Shown: positions 12,955-19,827 of the stretch, one piece after another
Position numbering within the stretch: position 1 is the stretch's first letter
Layout of the letters: every line of letters begins with the position of its first letter
Source of the DNA: Candidatus Falkowiibacteriota bacterium
GTDB taxonomy: Bacteria; Patescibacteriota; Patescibacteriia; Patescibacteriales; SZUA-104
Assembly (NCBI GenBank): GCA_027020105.1
Contig: JALUVW010000130.1
Coordinates: 1 to 22,807, forward strand
DNA: 22,807 nucleotides
Reading direction: 5' to 3'
Position numbers and translations under genes: made by a program
Notes under the pieces: model-generated
Told to the model about the DNA's origin: nothing
The model's database searches: none
Seen by the model: only the letters and a program-made list of their open reading frames with translations

Positions 12955-13287
12955 ATGAAAATTAAAACAGGTGATAAAATCAAAATAATAGCCGGAAAAG
13001 ACAAGGGCAAGACCGGAAAGGTTTTGCAGGTTTTTCCTGACAGAAATTTGGCCAGTGTTGAAGGATTGAATATTCTTATTAAGCATATGCGCCCGAGAAG
13101 GCAAGGGGAGCAAGGGCAAAGAATTGAATTTCCGGCGCCGATGGATTTGTCAAATATGATGCTGATATGCCCGAAATGCGGCAAGCCCACGACTGTCGGG
13201 TATAAATATTCGGAATCGGGAGAAGGAGATAAAAAGAAAAAAAAGAAATTTAGAATATGCAAAAAATGCAAACAGACAATAGATTAG
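12955..13287 (+). CDS. rplX: 50S ribosomal protein L24 (uL24)
   Basis: L24 initiates 50S assembly and its loop borders the tunnel exit. The 110-residue product starts with the KOW motif region: MKIKTGDKIKIIAGKDKGKTGKV, the KDKGKTGKV being diagnostic. The C-terminal part has two cysteine pairs, CPKC and CKKC (about residues 68-71 and 101-104), separated by a lysine-rich loop, which together could bind zinc; such pairs are known in many bacterial L24 proteins. The start follows the heptamer spacer directly. rplE follows after 91 bases. Confidence 0.97.
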   Translation: MKIKTGDKIKIIAGKDKGKTGKVLQVFPDRNLASVEGLNILIKHMRPRRQGEQGQRIEFPAPMDLSNMMLICPKCGKPTTVGYKYSESGEGDKKKKKKFRICKKCKQTID

Positions 13288-13378
13288 TTGAAAGTTTATA
13301 AAGTTTATAAAGTCATAAAGTATTAAAATTATTAATTTATTTTTTCACTTTATAACTTTAAAACTTTATAACTTAGTT
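13288..13378 (+). repeat. rplX-rplE spacer repeat (ATAAAGTT family)
   Basis: Direct nonamers of the type TTTATAAAG (13296-13321) are followed by an AT-rich loop and then inverted units CTTTATAACTTTAAAA and CTTTATAACTTAG (13348-13376) up to the rplE ATG. The element ATAAAGTATTAA followed by TTTATTTT is shared with the spacers before rpsH and rplF. Confidence 0.8.
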
Positions 13379-13918
13379 ATGAGATTACAAGAAAAATATA
13401 AAAAAGAAATATTGGCGAAATTGAAGGAGAAATTCGGATATAAGAATGATTTGCAGGCGCCCAGATTGGATAAAGTCGTTATTAATGTCGGTGTGGGCAA
13501 GCATTCCAAAGAGAAGGCGTATATTGATAACGTTGTTGACGGCTTAAGCCGTATCACCGGACAAAAGCCGATTTTAACCAAGGCCAAAAAAGCCGTATCG
13601 GCGTTTAAGATAAGGCAAGGGATGGTAGTGGGCGCGGCGGTAACTTTGCGCGGAAAAAGAATGTATGATTTTACCGACAAGTTAATCAATGTATCGTTTC
13701 CGAGAGTAAGGGATTTTCGGGGAATCAGCGAAAAACAGGTTGACAGGAGCGGTAATTTGACAATCGGATTTCGCGAACATTTGGCGTTTCCGGAGATTAA
13801 AGCCGAAAAAGTTGACAACATCCACGGCCTTGAGGTCAGTATCGCCACCACGGCCAAGACGCGAGAAGAGGGATTGGAGCTGTTTAAACTAATGGGATTT
13901 CCGTTTAAGAAAGAATAA
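13379..13918 (+). CDS. rplE: 50S ribosomal protein L5 (uL5)
   Basis: L5 binds 5S rRNA in the central protuberance and contacts P-site tRNA. The 179-residue product matches the family length. Landmarks are the N-terminal LQEKYKKEILAKLKEKF, then PRLDKVVINVGVG, ITGQKPILTKAKKAVSAFKIRQG, the GAAVTLRGKRMYDF block, and FPRVRDFRGIS. The C-terminal part includes NIHGLEVSIATTAKT and ends LFKLMGFPFKKE. The start ATG at 13379 follows the repeat. rpsN follows after 86 bases. Confidence 0.98.
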   Translation: MRLQEKYKKEILAKLKEKFGYKNDLQAPRLDKVVINVGVGKHSKEKAYIDNVVDGLSRITGQKPILTKAKKAVSAFKIRQGMVVGAAVTLRGKRMYDFTDKLINVSFPRVRDFRGISEKQVDRSGNLTIGFREHLAFPEIKAEKVDNIHGLEVSIATTAKTREEGLELFKLMGFPFKKE

Positions 13919-13921
13919 ATT

Positions 13922-13984
13922 TAGCTTTTAGCTTTTAGCTTGTAGCTTGTAGGGTTGATCCTATAAGTTGCGAGCTAAAAGCTA
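13922..13984 (+). repeat. rplE-rpsN spacer hairpin (AGCTTTT and AGCTTGT heptamers)
   Basis: Four heptamers in a row (AGCTTTT twice, AGCTTGT twice) form the left arm. TAGCTTTTAGCT (13922-13933) pairs perfectly over 12 bp with AGCTAAAAGCTA (13973-13984). An inner stem, CTTGTAGG with CCTATAAG, caps it over 8 bp. This is the longest composite hairpin of this family in the window, and it ends 20 bases before the rpsN start. Confidence 0.85.
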
Positions 13985-14004
13985 TGGGCTGCAAGTTAAT
14001 ATTT

Positions 14005-14190
14005 ATGGCTAGAAAAGCATTAATCGCTAAAGCGAAAAGAAAACCGAAGTTTTCAACCCGTGTTATCAGGCGTTGTTGGCGTTGCGGCCGCAACCACGGT
14101 TTTATGCGCGACTTTGGCTTGTGCCGGATTTGTTTCAGAGAGCTGGCCAATAGCGGCGATTTACCGGGGATTACGAAGTCAAGCTGGTAA
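14005..14190 (+). CDS. rpsN: 30S ribosomal protein S14, zinc-binding type (uS14)
   Basis: S14 is a late-binding protein of the 30S head. The 61-residue product is the short, zinc-containing form (rpsZ/type Z). It has four cysteines at 24, 27, 40 and 43 in the pattern CWRC and CRIC, and the family C-terminus FRELANSGDLPGITKSSW. An in-frame ATG at 13984 would add MGCKLIF, but those codons are part of the spacer repeat, so the ATG at 14005 (MARKALIAKAKRK) is chosen. Retention of the zinc form suggests no zinc-independent replacement is needed for this locus. Confidence 0.97.
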   Translation: MARKALIAKAKRKPKFSTRVIRRCWRCGRNHGFMRDFGLCRICFRELANSGDLPGITKSSW

Positions 14191-14271
14191 CCTTTAGTTA
14201 TAAAGTTTATAAAGTTCATAAAGTATTAAGAATAGAATATTTAATTTATTTTCCACTAACTAAAAACAATT
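14191..14271 (+). repeat. rpsN-rpsH spacer repeat lacking an inverted arm
   Basis: Direct units AGTTATAAAG, TTTATAAAG and TTCATAAAG (14198-14224) are present, followed by AATAGAATATTTAATTTATT and a short ACTAAC stretch before the rpsH ATG. The usual inverted CTTTATAACTT arm is missing, so this looks like a half-element. The middle part is shared with the spacer before rplF. Confidence 0.7.
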
Positions 14272-14685
14272 ATGACCGATCCAATATCAGACATGCTAAC
14301 AAGAATAAGAAACGCTTCGGCAATCAAGAAGAGCGAAGTGGTTTTGCCTATGAGTAAAATTAAATATGAAATTGCCAAAATTTTAGAGCGGGACGGCTGG
14401 ATTGGAAAAGTTGAAGTGGTAAAAGAAAAGGGCAAGAAGAACGGCGCCGCCGCCTTTGATAGCCTGAAAATCGCGTTAAAATATGGAAGTGACGGAAAAT
14501 CGGCGATTAGTTCATTGAAGCGGATCAGCAAACCGGGATTGAGAATTTACGTGAGCAAAGACGAGCTTCCCAGGGTTTTAAATAATTCGGGAATAGCGAT
14601 TATTTCCACCTCTCAAGGGCTGATGACCAACAAGGAAGCCAGAAAGAAAAAGATTGGAGGGGAAGTAATTTGTGAAATATATTAG
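14272..14685 (+). CDS. rpsH: 30S ribosomal protein S8 (uS8)
   Basis: S8 binds the central domain of 16S rRNA and is a key 30S assembly protein; in E. coli it also represses the spc operon. The 137-residue product starts MTDPISDMLTRIRNAS, the hallmark N-terminus. It shows the ALKYG segment, the KRISKPGLRIYVS block, LPRVLNNSGIAIISTSQGLMTNKEARKK (in part: GIAIISTSQGLMT), and the C-terminal GGEVICEIY. The length is slightly greater than the usual 130 because of a lysine-rich loop near residues 45-60. The ATG at 14272 is unambiguous. Confidence 0.98.
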   Translation: MTDPISDMLTRIRNASAIKKSEVVLPMSKIKYEIAKILERDGWIGKVEVVKEKGKKNGAAAFDSLKIALKYGSDGKSAISSLKRISKPGLRIYVSKDELPRVLNNSGIAIISTSQGLMTNKEARKKKIGGEVICEIY

Positions 14686-14788
14686 TAGAAAGTTTATAAG
14701 GCTATAAAGTTCGTAAAGCGCAAAAAGAATATTTAATTTATTCATCGCTTTGCCAGCTTTATAACTTTACATACTTCATAACTTAATT
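14686..14788 (+). repeat. rpsH-rplF spacer repeat (ATAAAGTT family)
   Basis: Direct units TTTATAAGG, CTATAAAG and TTCGTAAAG end in CGC (14692-14720). After an AT-rich centre, the inverted arm CGCTTTGCC, AGCTTTATAACTTT and CATAACTT (14746-14783) runs up to the rplF ATG. The pairing is imperfect, but order and orientation match the other members. Confidence 0.75.
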
Positions 14789-15334
14789 ATGTCAAGATTA
14801 GGAAAATTGCCAATTAAATTGGGAGAAGGAACTCAGGCGAAAATTGAGAACGGCTTTATAGTGGTTAAGGGCGCCAAGGGCGAATTAAGGGAAAAAACGC
14901 ATAATTTGGTTAAAATTGAAATCGGCGACAATGAGATATCGGTAAGCGTTTCCAACCCCGACAATAAAAGCGAAAGAGCCCTGTGGGGACTTTACAGAAG
15001 TTTAATCAGGAACATGGTTCAAGGCGTGGAAGAGGGGTTTGAAAAGAAATTGGAGATTAACGGAGTCGGGTTCAGGGCGGCCGTAAGCGGGAAAAAGTTA
15101 ACTTTGAATGTCGGTTTTTCCCATCCGGTTGATTTCAACCTGCCGGAAGGAATAAACGGAGCGGTGGAAGGGAATGTAATCACCATCAGCGGAATTGACA
15201 AGCAATTGGTCGGAGAAATAGCGGCGCAAATCAGAAAAATAAGGAAACCGGAGCCGTATAAGGGCAAAGGCATAAAATATGTTGACGAAGTTATTATCAG
15301 AAAAGTCGGCAAAACGGCGGTTAAAGGCGAATAA
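14789..15334 (+). CDS. rplF: 50S ribosomal protein L6 (uL6)
   Basis: L6 lies near the GTPase-associated centre and sarcin-ricin loop. The 181-residue product has the two-domain family architecture. It starts MSRLGKLPIKLGEG, then shows WGLYRSLIRNMVQGVEEGFEKKLEINGVGFRA (in part: GLYRSLIRNMVQGV, LEINGVGFRA) and the C-terminal signature IRKIRKPEPYKGKGIKYVDE. The last residues are basic. The short 34-base spacer to rplR has only weak AATTCGT direct repeats and no inverted arm. Confidence 0.98.
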   Translation: MSRLGKLPIKLGEGTQAKIENGFIVVKGAKGELREKTHNLVKIEIGDNEISVSVSNPDNKSERALWGLYRSLIRNMVQGVEEGFEKKLEINGVGFRAAVSGKKLTLNVGFSHPVDFNLPEGINGAVEGNVITISGIDKQLVGEIAAQIRKIRKPEPYKGKGIKYVDEVIIRKVGKTAVKGE

Positions 15335-15368
15335 CATTAAGCCATAATTCGTAAATTCGTATTATATT

Positions 15369-15722
15369 ATGAATAAAGAGCAAGCAAAAAAACATAGGCA
15401 AAACAGAAGGCGCGGAAGAATTCGCGTTAAAATAAAAGGCACGGCGGAGCGCCCGAGATTAAGCGTGTTTAAGTCCAACAAAGGAATGTATTTGCAGCTG
15501 ATAGACGATGATAACGGCGTTACATTGGCAAGCGCCGCGAGCCGCGAAGTTAAAAAGAAGGACAAAAAAACGGTTATCGGTTTTGAGCTGGGGAAAATAA
15601 TAGCTAAAAAAGGACTGGACAAAAAGATAGAGCGAGTCGTGTTTGACAGAGGCGGCAACAAGTACCATGGAAGAATCAAGGCCGTGGCGGACGGAGCGAG
15701 AGAGGGAGGATTGCGATTTTAG
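15369..15722 (+). CDS. rplR: 50S ribosomal protein L18 (uL18)
   Basis: L18 binds 5S rRNA in the central protuberance. The 117-residue product matches the family. A basic N-terminus (KKHRQNRRRGRIRVKIKG) is followed by TAERPRLSVFKSNKGMYLQLIDDD, shown by the RPRLSVFKSNK motif, and by VVFDRGGNKYHGRIKAVADGAREGGLRF, of which FDRGGNKYHGRIKAVADGAR is diagnostic. The ATG at 15369 fits. It is followed by a long repeat-bearing spacer before rpsE. Confidence 0.98.
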   Translation: MNKEQAKKHRQNRRRGRIRVKIKGTAERPRLSVFKSNKGMYLQLIDDDNGVTLASAASREVKKKDKKTVIGFELGKIIAKKGLDKKIERVVFDRGGNKYHGRIKAVADGAREGGLRF

Positions 15723-15787
15723 TTTTAAGATTTAAGAATGAAGTTTTATTATTTAATAAGTTGCGAATTCCTAATTTCTAATTCACC

Positions 15788-15895
15788 TAATTTCTAATAA
15801 AATTTCTAATGCCGAGATACTAAAATAATTTTTGGAATTTAACATTAGTAATTTTAAATTTTATTAGAAATTAGAAATTGTAATTTAGAAATTTT
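15788..15895 (+). repeat. rplR-rpsE spacer: 18-bp inverted repeat, dispersed element copy A
   Basis: The 178-base spacer contains AATTTCT-type heptamers (15766-15810) and their inverted copies (15863-15893). TAATTTCTAATAAAATTT (15788-15805) is the perfect 18-bp reverse complement of 15856-15873. The stretch from about 15813 to the rpsE ATG is clearly related to the sequences before adk (20827-20910) and map (21693-21780). Confidence 0.85.
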
Positions 15896-15900
15896 ATATT

Positions 15901-16515
15901 ATGTCTAACGAAAAAGATAATAACAAAGAACAGAAAAATACCGATAAAGGCGCCGCTGTTGCCGCCGCCAAGTCCGTTTATGGCGCGAAGAAAAAAAGCT
16001 TTAAGGACGGGCCGAGAAACAAGAAGGACGAGCCGCGGGACGGGTTTGACCAGCAAATTATTGATATCGCGAGAGTGACGCGCGTCATGGCCGGCGGGAA
16101 AAGGATGCGCTTCCGGGCGTGCGTGGCCATCGGCAACAAAAAAGGAGAAGTGGCTATCGGTTTGGCCAAAGGAGCCGATGTGGCCATAGCGGTAAACAAG
16201 GCCGTAAACAAGGCCAAAAAGAATATTATTAAAGTGCCGATTGTCAATAATACCATCCCCCACGAAGTTTACCGGAAAGAAGGAGCGGCCAAAGTTTTAA
16301 TCAAGCCCGGACGCAAGGGCCGCGGGATTATCGCCGGCGGCGCGGTGCGCGTTGTTCTGGAAATAGCGGGAATTAAAAATGTTACAGCCAAGATTTTGGG
16401 AACAAACAATAAGGTTAACAATGTGAAATGCGTGATAAAAGCGCTAAGTAGCTTGAAAAAGGTTGAAAGGAAAGAAAATAACAACAAAAATAAACAAGAT
16501 AAAGCGAAAAAATAA
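15901..16515 (+). CDS. rpsE: 30S ribosomal protein S5 (uS5) with charged termini
   Basis: S5 helps maintain decoding accuracy and forms part of the mRNA entry helicase region with S3 and S4. The 204-residue product has its core at about residues 45-190: VTRVMAGGKRMRFRACVAIG, GEVAIGLAKGADVAIAVNKA, VLIKPGRKGRGIIAGGAVRVVLE and ILGTNNKVNNVKCVIKAL. Before it are about 40 extra residues, rich in Lys, Asn and Ala; after it is a short KENNNKNKQDK tail. E. coli S5 has 167 residues. The ATG at 15901 was chosen because it directly follows the spacer element. The next gene is rplO; no rpmD lies between. Confidence 0.98.
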   Translation: MSNEKDNNKEQKNTDKGAAVAAAKSVYGAKKKSFKDGPRNKKDEPRDGFDQQIIDIARVTRVMAGGKRMRFRACVAIGNKKGEVAIGLAKGADVAIAVNKAVNKAKKNIIKVPIVNNTIPHEVYRKEGAAKVLIKPGRKGRGIIAGGAVRVVLEIAGIKNVTAKILGTNNKVNNVKCVIKALSSLKKVERKENNNKNKQDKAKK

Positions 16516-16641
16516 AAATTTAAAAATCAAAATGTAAAATGACGATTTAAAGTTAACAATTTTACATTTTACGCTGTCATCCCGTGTCGCGGCACGGGAC
16601 AAGCCTTGATTTTTGATTTTTGATTTTTACATTCGTAATTT
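16516..16641 (+). repeat. rpsE-rplO spacer: nested hairpins at the rpmD position
   Basis: AAAATGTAAAAT (16529-16540) pairs perfectly over 12 bp with ATTTTACATTTT (16559-16570). A second, GC-rich stem, TCCCGTG (16580-16586) with CACGGGA (16593-16599), follows. TTTTTGA heptamers (16606-16627) precede the start of rplO and are the reverse complement of AAAAATCAAAA at 16522-16532. No reading frame resembling L30 is present in any frame of this 126-base gap. Confidence 0.85.
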
Positions 16642-17079
16642 ATGCCATTATCGTTACATACAATTAAGCCGGCCAAAGGATCGGTGAAGAAAAAAAAGAG
16701 AGTCGGTCGCGGCAACGCTTCCGGTCACGGCACTTACAGCACTCGCGGCATAAAGGGCCAAAAGTCGCGTTCGGGCGTGTCAAACTTAAAGCGGCTGGGA
16801 ATGAAAATGACATTGATGCGCGTCCCGAAAAAACGCGGTTTCAAGTCCTTAAAGCCGAAAGATCAGGTTTTGAATTTGGCCGACATCAATAAAAACTTTA
16901 AAGACGGCGACGTAATCAATCCCAAGGTATTGTTAAAAAAGGGCTTGATTGACACCGTCAAGATAGGCGTTAAGATTTTGGGAAACGGAGACTTGAAGTT
17001 GAAAAATTTAAAGTTTGAGGGGGTAAAAATGAGCGAATCGGTTAAAGAGAAGTTGGGAATAAAAAGCGAAAAGCAATAA
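16642..17079 (+). CDS. rplO: 50S ribosomal protein L15 (uL15)
   Basis: L15 is a late-assembling 50S protein that contacts many 23S rRNA domains. The 145-residue product has normal length. It starts MPLSLHTIKPAKGS, then shows the glycine- and arginine-rich stretch KRVGRGNASGHGTYSTRG and IKGQKSRSG, followed by RVPKKRGFKSLKPKDQVLNL and the C-terminal globular domain with IKILGNGDLK-like VKILGNGDLKLKNL. It starts at the ATG at 16642, and secY follows after 36 bases, which hold no inverted repeat. Confidence 0.98.
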   Translation: MPLSLHTIKPAKGSVKKKKRVGRGNASGHGTYSTRGIKGQKSRSGVSNLKRLGMKMTLMRVPKKRGFKSLKPKDQVLNLADINKNFKDGDVINPKVLLKKGLIDTVKIGVKILGNGDLKLKNLKFEGVKMSESVKEKLGIKSEKQ

Positions 17080-17115
17080 AATTGTTCCACTGTTTTATTG
17101 TTTTGTTGTCAAACT

Positions 17116-18390
17116 ATGTTATTGCACAAAATTGTCCAAATTTGGAAAGCGAAAGACTTAAGGAAGGATATCGCGTTTGTTTTGGCCATGCTGGTTGTTT
17201 TTCGCTTGGCGGCGCATATTCCCATTCCCGGCGTTGATGTTTCCGCGCTCAAATCTTTTTTCGCCTCCAATCAAATTTTGGGGCTCCTTAATATGTTCTC
17301 CGGAGGCGTGATGGAAAATTTTTCCATCGTGATGATGGGCATCGCTCCCTATATCACTTCATCAATTATTTTCCAATTACTGGGCATGATCGTTCCTCAG
17401 CTGGAAGAAATGCAAAAAGAAGAAGCCGGACAGCAAAAAATCAATATGTGGACGCGATGGGCGACCGTGCCTTTGGCGGTTTTACAATCTTATGGAATGA
17501 TTACCTTGCTTAGAAAATCTTCTTACGCCATTTTGGGCGATATCGGCGGCTTTGACTTGTTTGTCATCATTACCACCATTACCGCCGGCACCATATTTTT
17601 AATGTGGATCGGCGAATTGATTACGGAGAAAAAGATCGGCAACGGCATATCTCTTTTGATTTTCGCCGGCATTATTTCCGGTCTGCCTCGCGCCATTCAG
17701 CAAATAATAGTAACTTTTGATTCATCGCAATTGTTTTTGTTAATCGGATTCGCCCTTATCGCTTTGGTTACCATAGTCGGCGTGGTGATAATTACGGAAG
17801 GGCAGCGCAATGTTCCGGTGCAGTACGCCAAGCAGGTCAGGGGCAACAGAGTGTATGGCGGCGCCAATACTCATTTGCCGCTTCGCGTTAATATGGCCGG
17901 AGTTATCCCGATTATATTCGCCATTTCAGTGGTATTGTTCCCGCCGATGATCGCCCAGTTCTTCGTTCACGCCAAGTCGGCTTGGATTGCCGGCGCGGCC
18001 GAGTGGACGATTATGATATTCCAGAATCAATTATTTTACGGCATATTATATTTTTTACTGGTATTCGCCTTTACGTTTTTCTACACCGAAGTTATTTTTC
18101 ATCCCACGCAAATCGCCGAGAATTTGCAGAAGCAAGGCGGATTTATTCCGGGCATCAGGCCGGGCAGGCACACGAGCGAATATTTGGCGAGCACGACGCA
18201 CAAGATTATTCTTGTCGGCGCTTTGTTTCTCGGGCTCATCGCCGTTCTTCCTTTGGTGATGCGTTATTTTACCGGCATTCAGTCGCTTGCCATCGGCGGC
18301 ACTTCTCTTTTAATCGTAGTGGCGGTGGTTATTGAAACGGTCAAGCAGATTGAGTCGCAGTTGACTATGAGGGAGTATGAGGGAGGTTAG
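17116..18390 (+). CDS. secY: Preprotein translocase subunit SecY
   Basis: SecY forms the protein-conducting channel with SecE and usually SecG. It moves unfolded proteins across, or laterally into, the cytoplasmic membrane. The 424-residue product has about ten hydrophobic segments. Landmarks are TM1 (FVLAMLVVFRLAAHIPIPGVD), the plug region with LLNMFSGGVMENFSIVMMGI, the ITSSIIFQLL segment of TM2, GNGISLLIFAGI, QGxxN-like EGQRNVPVQYAKQVRG, LPLRVNMAGVIPIIFA, and the cytoplasmic loop FIPGIRPGRHTSEYL. A TTG at 17098 would add six spacer-derived residues, so the ATG at 17116 is preferred. It directly follows rplO, as in most bacteria, but is not directly followed by adk. Confidence 0.98.
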   Translation: MLLHKIVQIWKAKDLRKDIAFVLAMLVVFRLAAHIPIPGVDVSALKSFFASNQILGLLNMFSGGVMENFSIVMMGIAPYITSSIIFQLLGMIVPQLEEMQKEEAGQQKINMWTRWATVPLAVLQSYGMITLLRKSSYAILGDIGGFDLFVIITTITAGTIFLMWIGELITEKKIGNGISLLIFAGIISGLPRAIQQIIVTFDSSQLFLLIGFALIALVTIVGVVIITEGQRNVPVQYAKQVRGNRVYGGANTHLPLRVNMAGVIPIIFAISVVLFPPMIAQFFVHAKSAWIAGAAEWTIMIFQNQLFYGILYFLLVFAFTFFYTEVIFHPTQIAENLQKQGGFIPGIRPGRHTSEYLASTTHKIILVGALFLGLIAVLPLVMRYFTGIQSLAIGGTSLLIVVAVVIETVKQIESQLTMREYEGG

Positions 18391-18423
18391 CGAGGTTTTT
18401 GGTTCGCGAATGTCGGTTTTCTA

Positions 18424-18453
18424 TTGACGATTTTAGGAATAATTAAATATAAA
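18424..18453 (+). promoter_or_regulatory. Promoter candidate after secY
   Basis: TTGACG (18424-18429, five of six) and TATAAA (18448-18453, five of six) are separated by 18 bases. A start near 18460 would leave only about a dozen bases before the ATG at 18472, so the small gene behind secY may have its own nearly leaderless transcript. AT-rich surroundings lower confidence. Confidence 0.45.
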
Positions 18454-18471
18454 AATTATAATATTTTTAAA

Positions 18472-18837
18472 ATGATGTTTGGTGATAAAAAATTACAACC
18501 CGAAAATTTACAACCCAACGAAGAAACGCGAAATGTTGAGAAAAAGGAAGGCGGTATAAAAAATACGGCCGAATTTGAGGCGGCAATAGAAAGCGATCTC
18601 TTGGATGAGGCGGAAAATTTTTTGGAAAGCGTAAAAAGCAACAGGGAGCTTTTTAAGCAGTACGACGACAGATGGATAGACCATCGGGAAAGAGAGCTTT
18701 TTAAAGCTTATTGCGGCAAAGAAGACTGGTCAAGCGCCAAAAGGATAGTGGATGGTTCTATTTCGGCAAACAGCAAGGAAGGAAGAAAAAAACGGCTTGC
18801 GGATTTGGCGGGCGCAAAATATGAAGAAATTGCCTAA
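18472..18837 (+). CDS. Small acidic unknown protein after secY
   Basis: This 121-residue product from ATG 18472 (or 18475) belongs to no family I can name. The first 30 residues are charged and likely flexible. The rest looks all-helical: NTAEFEAAIESDLLDEAENFLESV, then YDDRWIDHRERELFKAYCG, then EDWSSAKRIV, then KEGRKKRLADLAGAKYEEI. The repeated pattern of paired helices with DxAExFL and WSSAKRIV resembles tetratricopeptide-type repeats, suggesting a protein-binding role. There is no membrane segment or signal peptide. It lies between secY and a terminator at 19028, so it may be the last gene of the ribosomal unit or a single-gene unit from its own promoter. Confidence 0.8.
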   Translation: MMFGDKKLQPENLQPNEETRNVEKKEGGIKNTAEFEAAIESDLLDEAENFLESVKSNRELFKQYDDRWIDHRERELFKAYCGKEDWSSAKRIVDGSISANSKEGRKKRLADLAGAKYEEIA

Positions 18838-19027
18838 ATGCTTTAAAGTTTGAAACCGATAACAAAAGGATGACCGGAAAAGATTTGTCGTGACGCGCCG
18901 TTTTTCGCTCGCAACATAGAATTTCTCGTTACAAGAGAGGTGTCCGTTAAAAAATAGGGGAAAGCGGCGGTAAGTTAAGGAAACGCAAAGGAAAGCGGAT
19001 AATTATAATTTAATGATTGTTTTTGCC

Positions 19028-19057
19028 CCGTGGCTTAGCCATGGAGTTTTTATTTTT
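19028..19057 (+). terminator. Intrinsic terminator after the secY unit
   Basis: CCGTGGC (19028-19034) and GCCATGG (19038-19044) form a 7-bp stem with one G-U pair and a TTA loop, followed by AG and a T-rich tract (19047-19057). A TTTT run also precedes the stem on the left, so it may be partly bidirectional. Confidence 0.7.
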
Positions 19058-19066
19058 GGCGGATTT

Positions 19067-19075
19067 TGTTATAAT
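19067..19075 (+). promoter_or_regulatory. Extended -10 promoter for the downstream unit
   Basis: TGTTATAAT (19067-19075) is a perfect extended -10 element (TGn then TATAAT). The region 17 bases upstream is TTTTTA, a poor -35, as is usual for extended -10 promoters. Transcription would start near 19082, about 50 bases before the ATG at 19132. Confidence 0.6.
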
Positions 19076-19131
19076 GGATATAAGGTAAATTAAACCGTAA
19101 ATTATTCGCGGCCAAGGCCGAATTTAAATTT

Positions 19132-19749
19132 ATGCCAATAAAACCATTTCGCGCCAGCGTTATTAAAAAAGCGTCTCGTTACAAGGTTTTTAAAAGTTTG
19201 AAACATAGAGATGAATTGGCGAGGGAAGCGGGGGACAGAGGGTTCAGCAATTCCCAGATGGAGAAAAAACTCAAAGAAATGGGGTATGACCCGAAGCGCC
19301 GGAAGGCGGTAATTAACCATATACTGGGAGGCGGAAGAGGCAAGGGAGGCAGATTGAGCATGGAGGAAATTTCCGCGTTATCCAAGGAAGATATCGCGAA
19401 ATTGCCTTGGGAAGAGCGCGTTAGGGTGAGAAAAATAAAAGAGGTGAGGAAGCAAAGGAATATCAACCGCGGAATATATGAAAGGCAGTTGGAGGAGCAA
19501 GCGGCGGCAAAAACAAGAGGCGGCAATGATATTGCCATAAGAAGCGCGAAGGGCATGGCTTCAAGGCAAGCGCGCCTGGGCCTTGCCGGACGACCCGGGG
19601 CCATCGCCGGCGCCGATTCCGGTTCCGGCCCGGGCTTAAATAAAACCGGTTCGGTTTTCGCCGGCGGCTTAAACAAAAAACCGACCGCCCCGCCGCCGCC
19701 AAATTCACCCGTTTCATCCGGGCCGACGATTCCCTTGGCGAAACCGTGA
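19132..19749 (+). CDS. Basic unknown protein with low-complexity tail
   Basis: The 205-residue product is not recognised. It starts at a clear ATG behind a promoter and terminator. The N-terminal 125 residues are charged and helical: KPFRASVIKKASRYKVFK, then GFSNSQMEKKLKEMGYDPKR with a helix-turn-helix-like rhythm (a pattern that also fits many small three-helix domains), then EEISALSKEDIAKLPWEER and a long arginine/lysine-rich helix. The last 80 residues are rich in Gly, Ala, Pro and Ser, with a PTAPPPPNSP stretch, and are probably disordered. No membrane segment or signal is visible. The high pI suggests nucleic acid or ribosome binding, but this is only inference. It precedes the antiporter gene by 78 bases. 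Confidence 0.8.
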   Translation: MPIKPFRASVIKKASRYKVFKSLKHRDELAREAGDRGFSNSQMEKKLKEMGYDPKRRKAVINHILGGGRGKGGRLSMEEISALSKEDIAKLPWEERVRVRKIKEVRKQRNINRGIYERQLEEQAAAKTRGGNDIAIRSAKGMASRQARLGLAGRPGAIAGADSGSGPGLNKTGSVFAGGLNKKPTAPPPPNSPVSSGPTIPLAKP

Positions 19750-19827
19750 AATTTGCCGCGGAAACGGTTCCAAGTTTTTAATTATGGCTTTGCGTTTTGG
19801 GCTTTAAATTTGAGCTTTGCATATTTT

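Larger units (their letters stand above)
18838..19131 (+). other. Intergenic region separating two transcription units
   Basis: These 294 bases hold no convincing gene. The first part (18838-19010) shows nothing recognisable. The second part has a terminator hairpin (19028-19057) and then an extended -10 promoter (19067-19075). It therefore marks the end of the long ribosomal transcription block. Confidence 0.65.

Noticed and set aside
16516..16641. A degraded rpmD pseudogene
   Set aside because: No fragment with L30-like residues was seen in any frame; the sequence is fully explained by repeats and hairpins.
18838..19027. Possible small gene or RNA after the protein downstream of secY
   Set aside because: Only very short frames exist, and no tRNA-like or other recognisable RNA structure was seen.
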